Of a DNA stretch of 45,982 nucleotides, positions 24,621 through 32,596 are shown piece by piece. The notes under the pieces are model-generated. The model saw only the letters and a list, made by a program, of their open reading frames with translations. It was not told where the DNA came from and did not search any database. Position 1 is the first letter of the stretch. Every line of letters starts with the position of its first letter. The DNA comes from UBA1359 sp029570385 (GTDB lineage Bacteria > Patescibacteriota > Patescibacteriia > Patescibacteriales > Patescibacteriaceae). Location of the stretch: assembly GCA_035351315.1 (NCBI GenBank), contig DAOPVX010000006.1, positions 1 through 45,982 of the forward strand, in the 5' to 3' direction. Position numbers and translations under genes: made by a program.

Positions 24621-24647
24621 AAAAACAACTTCATTAATTACTTGAAA

Positions 24648-25040
24648 CTAGGTCTTCTGACCGGTCGGCTTACGGCCGGAACCCATGGTCTGGCGGCGAT
24701 TGCCGCGGACAGTCCGACTATTAGTCTTGGTTCTCTGGCCATTGCACGGCAAATTGCGACTATGGCGCAAACCGCGATAGGTATTAATATCCTTTAAGCG
24801 CTTAATATTGCCGCCGACTTCGCGACGCAAATCACCTTCCACCCGTTCATTTTTTTCAATCAAAATACGTAATTGATTAGCCTGATCTTCGCTTAAATCT
24901 TTAGTGCGGATATCGGGACTTAATTTGGCGGCAGTTAAAACCTTCCGCGCCTTAGTCGGACCGATGCCATAAATATAAGTCAAAGCGACTTCAATCCGTT
25001 TATCATTGGGCAGGGTAACGCCCGCTATACGTACTACCAT
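24648..25040 (-). CDS. rpsM: 30S ribosomal protein S13
   Basis: 130 residues, normal length. It begins VVRIAGVTLPNDKRIEVALTYIYGIG, with the helix-two-turn-helix motif TYIYGIGPTKARKVL, and ends with the basic tail RTKTNSRTVRGNRRQTMGSGRKPTGQKT, read here as RTVRGNRRQTMGSGRK. S13 sits in the head of the 30S subunit and contacts P-site tRNA and the 50S subunit. It lies 18 bases after rpmJ. Confidence 0.97.
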   Translation of the reverse strand: MVVRIAGVTLPNDKRIEVALTYIYGIGPTKARKVLTAAKLSPDIRTKDLSEDQANQLRILIEKNERVEGDLRREVGGNIKRLKDINTYRGLRHSRNLPCNGQRTKTNSRTVRGNRRQTMGSGRKPTGQKT

Positions 25041-25058
25041 ATAAATATAAAATTAAAA

Positions 25059-25172
25059 CTAACCCTGCCGTTGCTTGTGCTTGGGATTTTTACAAATCAC
25101 TTGCACCCGACCAAATCGGCGGATAATTTTACAATCTTTACAGATTTTTTTAACTGAAGCTCTCACTTTCAT
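25059..25172 (-). CDS. rpmJ: 50S ribosomal protein L36
   Basis: A 37-residue protein from ATG 25172 to TAG 25059-25061, too short for most ORF filters. It reads MKVRASVKKICKDCKIIRR, continues through GRVQVICKNPKHKQRQG, and keeps the zinc ligands C11, C14, C27 and H32. It lies between infA and rpsM, its usual place, 16 bases after infA. Confidence 0.97.
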   Translation of the reverse strand: MKVRASVKKICKDCKIIRRFGRVQVICKNPKHKQRQG

Positions 25173-25188
25173 ACTTGCTCTACATTAA

Positions 25189-25428
25189 TTAGAGACGGTA
25201 AATGACCCGCCCCTTAGTCAAATCATAAGGACTGATCTCTAGGCGCACCCGATCGCCTGGCGCTAAACGAATCTTGTTAATCCGCATCTTGCCTGACAAG
25301 TGGGCTAATAATTCGTGGCCATTTTCTAACTGAACCTTGAAGGTTAAACCAGGCATCAATTCTAAAATTTCCCCTTCACACTCTAGGAAATTTTTGGACG
25401 CGTTGGTTTCATTAACAGCTTTGGTCAT
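25189..25428 (-). CDS. infA: Translation initiation factor IF-1
   Basis: 79 residues, an OB-fold protein that blocks the ribosomal A site during initiation. The core is ECEGEILELMPGLTFKVQLENG, seen as GEILELMPGLTFKV, then HLSGKMRINKIRLAPGDRV and the ending SPYDLTKGRVIYRL. There are about 8 extra residues before the usual start. It is the first gene of the ribosomal operon, about 84 bases below a consensus promoter. Confidence 0.97.
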   Translation of the reverse strand: MTKAVNETNASKNFLECEGEILELMPGLTFKVQLENGHELLAHLSGKMRINKIRLAPGDRVRLEISPYDLTKGRVIYRL

Positions 25429-25450
25429 TAATTATTTTTACTAACATAAA

Positions 25451-25482
25451 ATAATTTATCAAGCCAAAAACTGATAAATTAT
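25451..25482 (-). other. Stem-loop in the infA operon leader
   Basis: A perfect 10-base inverted repeat (ATAATTTATC and GATAAATTAT) with a 12-base loop. It lies inside the predicted 84-base leader of the ribosomal operon, 23 bases before the infA start. It is AT-rich without a T run, so it is not a terminator. A role in operon control or mRNA stability is possible but unproven. Confidence 0.5.
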
Positions 25483-25519
25483 CGCTATGTCTGACTATTT
25501 AATTTGTAAATATGGTCTA

Positions 25520-25548
25520 ATTATAAAGGCAAAGTCGACATCTGTCAA
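25520..25548 (-). promoter_or_regulatory. Consensus sigma70 promoter for the ribosomal protein operon
   Basis: Minus-strand TTGACA (25543-25548), exactly 17 bases, TATAAT (25520-25525): both hexamers perfect. Predicted start near 25512. It lies between galE and infA and should drive infA through rpsI. Confidence 0.9.
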
Positions 25549-25566
25549 GATGTACTCTTAGCTAAT

Positions 25567-26574
25567 CTAAAACTGATAACCATTAGGAAATTTTTTATAC
25601 CAGCGGGTTAAGCTAGCAATACTATCATCTAAACTTTTATTGGGCTGCCAAGCTAGTAATTGCTTGGCCTTGGAATTATTAGCATAAACATTAGCATACT
25701 CACCGAGACGAGTTGGTGCCTGAGCTTTAACTAGTTGGCAGTGAAGATTAGTTTCGACGGCACTAACAATCTCTTTAACGCTATAGCCTTGGCCATTGCC
25801 TAAATTAATAATCTGACTAGAACCGGCCGCCACTAAATAGTCATAAGCAGCGGCATGAGCAGCCACCAAGTCTTCCACGTCAATATAATCACGGATCGGT
25901 GTGCCATCCGGTGTGGCTACTTGACCGCAAGTATAAGCAAATGGCTCAATATTCAAAGCGCCACGCACCGCATTCTGCATCAATAACTGGCTAGGTTTCT
26001 TGCTATCGCCGATTAAACCCTGGCTATCCGCTCCACAAACATTAAAATAACGCAGAATAACATAGGGCAGCTGGTGTTGCGAACCATACCACTGAATCAT
26101 TTTTTCCACTATCAATTTAGATTCCCCATAAGGATTGGTTGGATTAGTTGGATGTTGTTCGTCAATTGGTAAATATTGACTTTCCCCATAAACGGCACAA
26201 GTCGACGAAAATATAAGCGGGGGACAACCATGTTGACGCAGTTGCTCCAGCAGATTCAAGCTGCCAACCACATTATTATAAAAATAACGCTCCGGTTGAG
26301 ACATTGATTCATCAACCAAACACAGAGCGGCAAAATGGAGCACGCCGGCAAAATTATAATTAGCGAAAAGTTGGTCCAAATCGGCAGTTTTAGTTAAGTC
26401 GCCACGAACAAAGACCAAATCGCCTAGCGGCGCTAAAATATCTAGCGGCTGCCGCCAACCGCGAGACAGATTATCAAAAACTACCACCCGATAGCCGCGG
26501 CTTAAAAATAATTTAACGGCATGTGAACCGATATAACCAGCCCCGCCGGTTATTAAAATAGTTAGCTTATCCAT
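25567..26574 (-). CDS. galE: UDP-glucose 4-epimerase
   Basis: 335 residues, an extended short-chain dehydrogenase. NAD binds at the GxxGxxG motif ITGGAGYIGSH (8-18). The catalytic pair is Y149 and K153 (NPYGESK), with the S/T of IFSSTCAVYG (121-130). It interconverts UDP-glucose and UDP-galactose, or the GlcNAc/GalNAc forms, supplying nucleotide sugars to the glycan genes nearby. Length and the ending segment (LLAWQPNKSLDDSI) are typical. It is 3 bases after alaS, and no intrinsic terminator separates it from the infA promoter. Confidence 0.95.
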   Translation of the reverse strand: MDKLTILITGGAGYIGSHAVKLFLSRGYRVVVFDNLSRGWRQPLDILAPLGDLVFVRGDLTKTADLDQLFANYNFAGVLHFAALCLVDESMSQPERYFYNNVVGSLNLLEQLRQHGCPPLIFSSTCAVYGESQYLPIDEQHPTNPTNPYGESKLIVEKMIQWYGSQHQLPYVILRYFNVCGADSQGLIGDSKKPSQLLMQNAVRGALNIEPFAYTCGQVATPDGTPIRDYIDVEDLVAAHAAAYDYLVAAGSSQIINLGNGQGYSVKEIVSAVETNLHCQLVKAQAPTRLGEYANVYANNSKAKQLLAWQPNKSLDDSIASLTRWYKKFPNGYQF

Positions 26575-26577
26575 AAA

Positions 26578-28356
26578 TTATTCTAAAATAGCTTTAATCC
26601 GCCGAACACCAGCACTGCTACTTTCTTCTTTAATAATCCGAAAATGGCCGAGTTCGGCAGTATTATGGACATGAGGGCCACCACAGATTTCTTGACTGAA
26701 TGGCGACTCAGAGCCAATGGTATAAACCTTAACCCTTTCCCCGTATTTAGCGTCAAAGATACCCATCGCTCCTTGACAACGAGCTTCATCTAACGAAACT
26801 TCTTGGCAAGCAACCGGTAATTCTAGCGCGATTTGCTGATTAACGATTGCCTCCACTTGACTGATTTGCTCAGCGGTCATTTTGTCTGGATAAGAAAAAT
26901 CAAAACGTAAGCGCTCAGTCGTAATATTGCTGCCCCGCTGGTAAACATCAGTCCCGAGAACTTGACGCAAAGCCTGCAATAAAAGGTGGGCAGCTGTGTG
27001 TAAACGAGTAGTTGCAACCGAATCATCAGCTAAACCGCCCTTAAACTTACCGGCAGCGGCAGTGCGTGATAATTCTTGATGCTTAACTAGCTCTGATTGA
27101 AAACCAACTTCATCAACTTGACGGCCCGACTCTCTAGCGATTTCTTTAGTCATTTCTAAAGGAAAACCATAACTTTGATAGAGCATAAAAGTCTCAGCAC
27201 CGCTAATCGGCTGACCGGTTTCAATTAAGCGCTGTAGCTCCTTGAGTCCGCGATTTAATGTCACTTGAAATTTAGTAACTTCTTTTTTTAATTCATTAAC
27301 AATAAAATCATGCTTAGCGACTAATTCCGGATAAGCTGAACCCATTGATTGGATAATTGATTCAGCGACGCCGACTAAGACTTCATCAGTTGAACGCGGC
27401 CAATTGTGGGCCAAGCGCACCGCCCGACGAATCAGACGACGCAAAACATAACCTTGATCTTTATTGCTCGGAGTAATCGCTTTTTCATCAGCCAACAAAA
27501 AAATACTGGCACGCAGATGATCGGCAATAATCCGGAGTGGTCTGGGATTGTTAGTATAAGACAAGCCGCTGACTTGTTCTAAATAAGCTATAGCCGGTTG
27601 AAAAATATCATTCAAATAAATATCAGGCTGATTATTCAGCGTCGCTAATACTCGTTCCAACCCTAAGCCAGTATCAACATTACGCTGAGCTAATGGCTGA
27701 AAACTGCCATCAGCCTGCTTATTATAAGACATGAAGACATTATTCCAAATTTCTACCCAGCGCTTATCTGACGGATTATAAGCTGCCGGTGCTGGCTCAG
27801 AGCCGGTCCAATAAAAAATCTCCGTATCCGTGCCGCAAGGTCCTGTCTGACCGGCCGGACCCCACCAATTATCTTTCTTGCCTAATTTGGCTAGACGCTC
27901 CGCTGGCAAGCCAACCTCTTGCCACAGCTGATAAGCTTCTTGGTCAAAAGGCGCATGCTGATCACCAATAAAAACAGTGGCTGCTAACCGATCTGGCGGC
28001 AGATTTAGCCATTGGGGTGATGTTAAGAACTCCCAGCTCCAAGTAATGGATTCCTGTTGGAAATAATCGCCAAGCGACCAATTGCCAAGCATTTCAAAAA
28101 AAGTCAGATGAGTGGTGTCACCAACTTCATCAATATCATCAGTGCGCAAACATTTCTGGGCATTAGCCAGGCGCCGACCGAGCGGATGAGCTTCTCCTAA
28201 TAAATACGGCACCAACGGTTGCATGCCGGCCGTGTTAAAAAGAACGGTCGGATCATTATCCGGCACCAGTGAAGCGCTGGGAATAATAGCGTGCTGTTTA
28301 GAAGCAAAAAAATCTAAAAATTTTTGCCGTAATTGGTTAGCGGTCATTGGGGACAT
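26578..28356 (-). CDS. alaS: Alanyl-tRNA synthetase, short form lacking C-Ala
   Basis: 592 residues against about 870 in E. coli. The class II catalytic core is complete (NTAGMQPLVPYL, FFEMLGNWSLGDYF, GPCGTDTEI), as are the tRNA-recognition helices and the editing domain with its zinc residues H453, H457 (LHTAAHLL), C558 and H562 (CGGPHV). The protein stops at GVRRIKAILE, exactly where editing-domain homology ends, so the coiled coil and the DHHA1/C-Ala domain are missing. The next gene follows after 3 bases with no continuing frame. Charging and editing should be retained. ATG 28347 is an alternative start. Confidence 0.96.
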   Translation of the reverse strand: MSPMTANQLRQKFLDFFASKQHAIIPSASLVPDNDPTVLFNTAGMQPLVPYLLGEAHPLGRRLANAQKCLRTDDIDEVGDTTHLTFFEMLGNWSLGDYFQQESITWSWEFLTSPQWLNLPPDRLAATVFIGDQHAPFDQEAYQLWQEVGLPAERLAKLGKKDNWWGPAGQTGPCGTDTEIFYWTGSEPAPAAYNPSDKRWVEIWNNVFMSYNKQADGSFQPLAQRNVDTGLGLERVLATLNNQPDIYLNDIFQPAIAYLEQVSGLSYTNNPRPLRIIADHLRASIFLLADEKAITPSNKDQGYVLRRLIRRAVRLAHNWPRSTDEVLVGVAESIIQSMGSAYPELVAKHDFIVNELKKEVTKFQVTLNRGLKELQRLIETGQPISGAETFMLYQSYGFPLEMTKEIARESGRQVDEVGFQSELVKHQELSRTAAAGKFKGGLADDSVATTRLHTAAHLLLQALRQVLGTDVYQRGSNITTERLRFDFSYPDKMTAEQISQVEAIVNQQIALELPVACQEVSLDEARCQGAMGIFDAKYGERVKVYTIGSESPFSQEICGGPHVHNTAELGHFRIIKEESSSAGVRRIKAILE

Positions 28357-28359
28357 AGC

Positions 28360-30702
28360 CTATGGCAAGAGATCGGCAAATTGTTGCTGAATAATTGATT
28401 TGTCACTGTCCTGAGCTTTAGACAGCAAGTCTTGAACAGTCTGACGAGCTAAATCAGTTTGACCACTATCACGATAAATTATCGCTAAAACATATAAAGC
28501 ATTAATGTTGTTGGAATCACTGGCTAAAATACCTTTAGCCAATTGCTCGGCTTGCAATCGGAAATCAGCGCTCTTATCGCTTTCAACTTTAGCTCGCTCA
28601 TTTAATAATTGAGCTAAGGCGAGCTGATAATCTGGCGAACCGTTAGAATAATTAACCGCCTGCACTAAGTCGTCAGTAGCCTCGGAGAACTTTTGAATAG
28701 CCTGATAAAGATTGGCGCGATAAAAATAAGCCTCAGCCCAGCCTGGTTTTAAAGTTAAAGCTCGCTGATAACCAGATAACGCCTCTTCAACCAGCTTATC
28801 TTTATCTTCTTTGGTTGAAGCCTGATAAGCCATAACCACTTTGAGTTGAGCCAATTTAGCCTGCGGCCAAGGATTATTCGGATCAATAGCGATTAAACGC
28901 TGTTGCGTAGCCATAGAACCATCAAAATCGCCAATCATCTCATAAAGCGCAGCTAGCGTCTTGAGACCGGCTGGTTGATTTTGAATTAATTTAGCATTTT
29001 GATCCAAAAACTGCTTAGCTTGTTGAGCATAGGCTTGAGCCTGATTTTGCGCCGCTAGAGCCTCAGTACTGGTAGCACCAGCCGCGGCCTCGGCAATCTG
29101 ATTGGCTTTAACCCAAGATAATTGAGCCAAACTAAAACCATACATTTCACGCCATGGAGCTAAACGCTGAGCAGCAGCCACTCCACTAATCTGCTGATCG
29201 GTAGAAGAATTCTTAACCGCTCGACCGGCAATAATATCGGCTAAATAAATTTTACTAAGATAAGTTAAGCTAGATAATAAAGCAATCACCACGATAATAA
29301 CTCCGGCCGTCCAAATAGCGCCGGAATGCTGGCCGGCCTGTCGCCAAGACCAAGTTGGTAGGCGGCGAAGACGCTGATAGGTAACCACCATCAACAATAT
29401 CCACAACAAACCAAAAATGAGCAGCAAGCTATTGCCAACCGGTAAAAGAGCGCCGCCAACCAATAAAACCATGCTGGCAGCCAAGAGACCAACACCAAAA
29501 TTAACATCTTCAAATTCTAAATCAGTCTTAACCGTTAAAAGTCGACGCCAGGCTATAATTAGCCCCCAAATTAATCCGGTCAACACCAATAAAGTTCCCA
29601 AACCACCAACCACCACTAAGCTTTCAAAGAGCCAACTGGCCGGTAAATCAAAGTCTAAGTTCCACAAAACGGCAGCATTGAAATCAACTGTCTTAAAACG
29701 ACTAAAGGCGCTATTAAAACTAGCTAACCCGGTACCTAAAATCGGATGATGAGCCAAGCTAGCCTTGGCAATCTGCCAAGAAAAATCGCGCGATAAACTG
29801 ACCTCGCTCGGCAAAGCTAATTTCAACCAACCCAAATTACCTAAAACCAATAAAACAAAACTGATGGCCAAGGCGCCAACGGTAGCTATTAATTGGCAGC
29901 GAGTTAATTTAACTAAACGGCTAAGGCCAAAAATCAAAACAATCAAAAGGCCTAAAATAACAACGGGCCAAATAGTAAAAGAACCCAAGGCGGCCAAAGC
30001 AACTAAAGTGGCGACAATGGCTAGACCTAGCCAAATATTCCAAATTAATCGTGTTTTGTGGCTCGGAGCAGGAACAAAGTCGTCACTGTGATCAATAGCT
30101 AACAAAAATAATGGCAAGGCCGCTGCTAAAAATAAAGCCAGATTAGATAATGAACCAATTGGATTGAAACCGACCGTTTTAGTAAAAGCCAAAGGAATAA
30201 TGAATAAACCAAATAACTGGCAAACTGAATAAATAGCAATCAAGCTAAAGCTAATTAAGATGGCCAGCCAACACCATTGACGAAGCTTAGTTGACCAATT
30301 ATTCACTACTAATAAATACAAGAAGAACAGCAACCAGAAAAAAACTAAGCTACGCATCGGTTGACCATAACCACCAAATAAACTATTACGCCAAGCTGGA
30401 CTCCAAATAGTCGCTAAAGAAACGGCTAACAAGGAGGCAATAGCTAACCAATCAAAACGACGCCAGCGCCAACTCAAAGAACCGGCCGACAAAACCTTGG
30501 CGAGCCAAGCGGCTAAACCAATAATAACTAACAGAGCTAATAAATAAAGACGATCTAAATTGGCGCCCTGCCAGCTAAAATTAATAAATAATCCGGGCAA
30601 CAATAAACAGATGGCCGATATAACTACCTGAATAATAGTCTCCGGCCAAGAAGACCGAGATGGCCGCCGCCAAAAACGCGAGGCTTTGCGAGCTGGTTTC
30701 AT
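28360..30702 (-). CDS. O-antigen ligase-like membrane protein with TPR tail
   Basis: 780 residues. About a dozen transmembrane helices cover residues 20-490, with a Wzy_C-type loop near 305-345 (SWQIAKASLAHHPILGTGLASF, seen as HHPILGTGL). After the last helix (near 465-485) come TPR repeats in the extracytoplasmic tail, about 550-775: QAKQFLDQNAKLI, then PNNPWPQAKLAQL, KPGWAEAYFYRANLY and NINALYVLAIIYRDSG. Such proteins ligate or polymerise surface polysaccharide, sometimes modifying proteins. It lies between mnmA and alaS, 3 bases before alaS, away from the main glycan cluster. Confidence 0.82.
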   Translation of the reverse strand: MKPARKASRFWRRPSRSSWPETIIQVVISAICLLLPGLFINFSWQGANLDRLYLLALLVIIGLAAWLAKVLSAGSLSWRWRRFDWLAIASLLAVSLATIWSPAWRNSLFGGYGQPMRSLVFFWLLFFLYLLVVNNWSTKLRQWCWLAILISFSLIAIYSVCQLFGLFIIPLAFTKTVGFNPIGSLSNLALFLAAALPLFLLAIDHSDDFVPAPSHKTRLIWNIWLGLAIVATLVALAALGSFTIWPVVILGLLIVLIFGLSRLVKLTRCQLIATVGALAISFVLLVLGNLGWLKLALPSEVSLSRDFSWQIAKASLAHHPILGTGLASFNSAFSRFKTVDFNAAVLWNLDFDLPASWLFESLVVVGGLGTLLVLTGLIWGLIIAWRRLLTVKTDLEFEDVNFGVGLLAASMVLLVGGALLPVGNSLLLIFGLLWILLMVVTYQRLRRLPTWSWRQAGQHSGAIWTAGVIIVVIALLSSLTYLSKIYLADIIAGRAVKNSSTDQQISGVAAAQRLAPWREMYGFSLAQLSWVKANQIAEAAAGATSTEALAAQNQAQAYAQQAKQFLDQNAKLIQNQPAGLKTLAALYEMIGDFDGSMATQQRLIAIDPNNPWPQAKLAQLKVVMAYQASTKEDKDKLVEEALSGYQRALTLKPGWAEAYFYRANLYQAIQKFSEATDDLVQAVNYSNGSPDYQLALAQLLNERAKVESDKSADFRLQAEQLAKGILASDSNNINALYVLAIIYRDSGQTDLARQTVQDLLSKAQDSDKSIIQQQFADLLP

Positions 30703-30747
30703 AAACTTGTCTTATTTAATCTAAAACTTAATAAACTTAGTCATAGT

Positions 30748-31842
30748 TTAACAAAAACCACGGTCTAAAGCAATAACACCGCCGCCCAATAATCGACCGT
30801 GATGATAAAAAACCGCACTCTGTCCAGGAGTAACCGCTCGTTGCCGACTAGCTAACTCCACCAACCAACCGCCCTGGTAACGAGATAATTGACAATCAAC
30901 CGGCGGATGGTGATAACGAATTACTACTTGGCAAACTAGCGACCGCCGTGGTCGTTGACGATCAAGCCAATAGAGGCGGGGTAAAAATATTTTATCTTGA
31001 AAAAGACGCTGATCATTAGGTTGATTAGTAACCAATAAAGTATTAGTGGCTATATCAATACCCGTGACATAATAAGGACCATCACCACCAAGTTCAACAC
31101 CGCGACGCTGACCAATCGTGTAAAGCGGCAAACCCTGATGCTGGCCAAGGCGACGGCCATGCTGATCTTTAATCGGCCCGCTGGTAAATTGGAGGTGGCG
31201 TCGTAAAAAATTGGGTAAACTATCGCTAACAAAACAAACTTCCTGACTTTCAGCCTTATCAGCCACTGGCAAATGAAATTTTTCCGCTAAACGGCGAATG
31301 TCTGTTTTGTGAAAATCACCAAGCGGAAATTGCAACATAGCCAAATCACGCTGATCCAATTGATAAAGAAAATAAGACTGATCTTTGGATAAATCTTTAG
31401 CTTGCCATAACTGGATATTAGTACCATCAATCAAGCGGCGCACATAGTGACCGCTGGCAACAGCATCAAAACCAATTTTTTGAGCATATTTCACTAAACG
31501 ACCAAGTTTAACCTGCTTATTGCATAAAACGCAAGGATTAGGAGTGCGGCCGGATTGATAAGCAGCCAAAAAATCATTAACCACACGCCGCTTAAATTCT
31601 TGAGCAAAATTAAGAGCATATAAAGGAATACCGATCTTTTGGCAAACCATCTGAGCGTCCGACCATGATTCCAAAGAACAACAGTTATTGGTCGCTGAAT
31701 CAACGCTGGTGTCTTTCCAAAATTGCATAAAAACACCAATCACTTCATGGCCTTGATTTTTTAATAATTGAGCTGCGACCGCTGAATCAACACCACCGGA
31801 TACAGCCACTAAGATTTTTTGTTTTTTAACAGAATTAGCCAT
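30748..31842 (-). CDS. mnmA: tRNA-specific 2-thiouridylase MnmA
   Basis: 364 residues. It thiolates U34 of Lys, Glu and Gln tRNAs, using ATP and persulfide sulfur. The PP-loop is VAVSGGVDSAVAAQL (12-26). The catalytic cysteines are C104 (NPCVLCNKQVKLG) and C203 (ESQEVCFVSD), both present. The C-terminal beta-barrel carries GLPLYTIGQRRGVELG. Length is normal. It lies 5 bases after the CofE-like gene; the TPR-ligase gene follows after 45 bases. Confidence 0.96.
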   Translation of the reverse strand: MANSVKKQKILVAVSGGVDSAVAAQLLKNQGHEVIGVFMQFWKDTSVDSATNNCCSLESWSDAQMVCQKIGIPLYALNFAQEFKRRVVNDFLAAYQSGRTPNPCVLCNKQVKLGRLVKYAQKIGFDAVASGHYVRRLIDGTNIQLWQAKDLSKDQSYFLYQLDQRDLAMLQFPLGDFHKTDIRRLAEKFHLPVADKAESQEVCFVSDSLPNFLRRHLQFTSGPIKDQHGRRLGQHQGLPLYTIGQRRGVELGGDGPYYVTGIDIATNTLLVTNQPNDQRLFQDKIFLPRLYWLDRQRPRRSLVCQVVIRYHHPPVDCQLSRYQGGWLVELASRQRAVTPGQSAVFYHHGRLLGGGVIALDRGFC

Positions 31843-31847
31843 AGTCG

Positions 31848-32591
31848 TTATGAACGGCCGCCCGGCAAAAAATTTTGATAGAGTGGCTGATAAATATCAT
31901 CTTCGGTATTGAGCCATAGCTGATTAGCACAATCACGACCGGTAAATTGCACGCCGGCGATATCACGAATTATGGCAATCGGAGTCTGTTCGGCGCATTC
32001 ACCCATAGCATAAACGGCGGCGGCGGCCAAAGAATCAACGATATTAGTTTGAGAAATCTTCATTGGCCGACCGAATAAATCAGGCTGACCGCGATAATCA
32101 CGCAACGGCTGAAAACCGGCAAAAGCTAAGCCAACACCAACTACACCATAACGTAGCGGCATTGATCGACTATCGGTAATAATTAGGCCCAGCTGTTGTA
32201 GTTTATAATGACGAATCAACTGTTGACGCCAATCCTTGGCTAATTGCTCAGGATTATCCGGCAATAAAACATAATATTCCTGAGCATTACTTTCATCAAT
32301 ACCGGCCGATGGCGCAATTAAATGATTATGGATAGTGAGCACGGCATAATTGTGCGGAACAAGCTGGCGCGGCAGATAACTGTCAGCCTGATTAATAATT
32401 AGCTGATCTTTATCCGGAACTTGATCAATAGGTATAACACGGCCCTGGTGTAAACTAACCACTTTAGAAGTGATGGCTAAAATATCGCCATTATGCAAAC
32501 CGCCAGCTTGGTCTAAGGCAGTTGTGATAGCCGTCAGGGCATCATCTTGGGGCGGTAGTAATAAACGGGTGGACAGCGCGATTATTTCCAT
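31848..32591 (-). CDS. Coenzyme F420-0:gamma-glutamyl ligase-like protein (CofE-like)
   Basis: 247 residues of the CofE superfamily, which forms gamma-linked glutamyl bonds using GTP. The N-terminal pattern is GLHNGDILAITSKVVSLHQGR, seen as GDILAITSKVVS. Metal/nucleotide-site residues follow around IIDESNAQEYYVLLP (seen as GIDESNAQEYYVL), ITDSRSMPLRYG and LFGRPM. No other F420 gene is in the window, and Patescibacteria are not known to make F420 as far as I recall. The real substrate may be a folate or another carboxylate. It lies 5 bases after tgt and 5 bases before mnmA. Confidence 0.8.
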   Translation of the reverse strand: MEIIALSTRLLLPPQDDALTAITTALDQAGGLHNGDILAITSKVVSLHQGRVIPIDQVPDKDQLIINQADSYLPRQLVPHNYAVLTIHNHLIAPSAGIDESNAQEYYVLLPDNPEQLAKDWRQQLIRHYKLQQLGLIITDSRSMPLRYGVVGVGLAFAGFQPLRDYRGQPDLFGRPMKISQTNIVDSLAAAAVYAMGECAEQTPIAIIRDIAGVQFTGRDCANQLWLNTEDDIYQPLYQNFLPGGRS

Positions 32592-32596
32592 AGTGA

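Noticed and set aside
29417..30091. Plus-strand frames opposite the O-antigen ligase/TPR gene
   Set aside because: They are Lys/Thr/Pro-rich mirror images of the membrane-helix codons on the other strand, with no domain or promoter.
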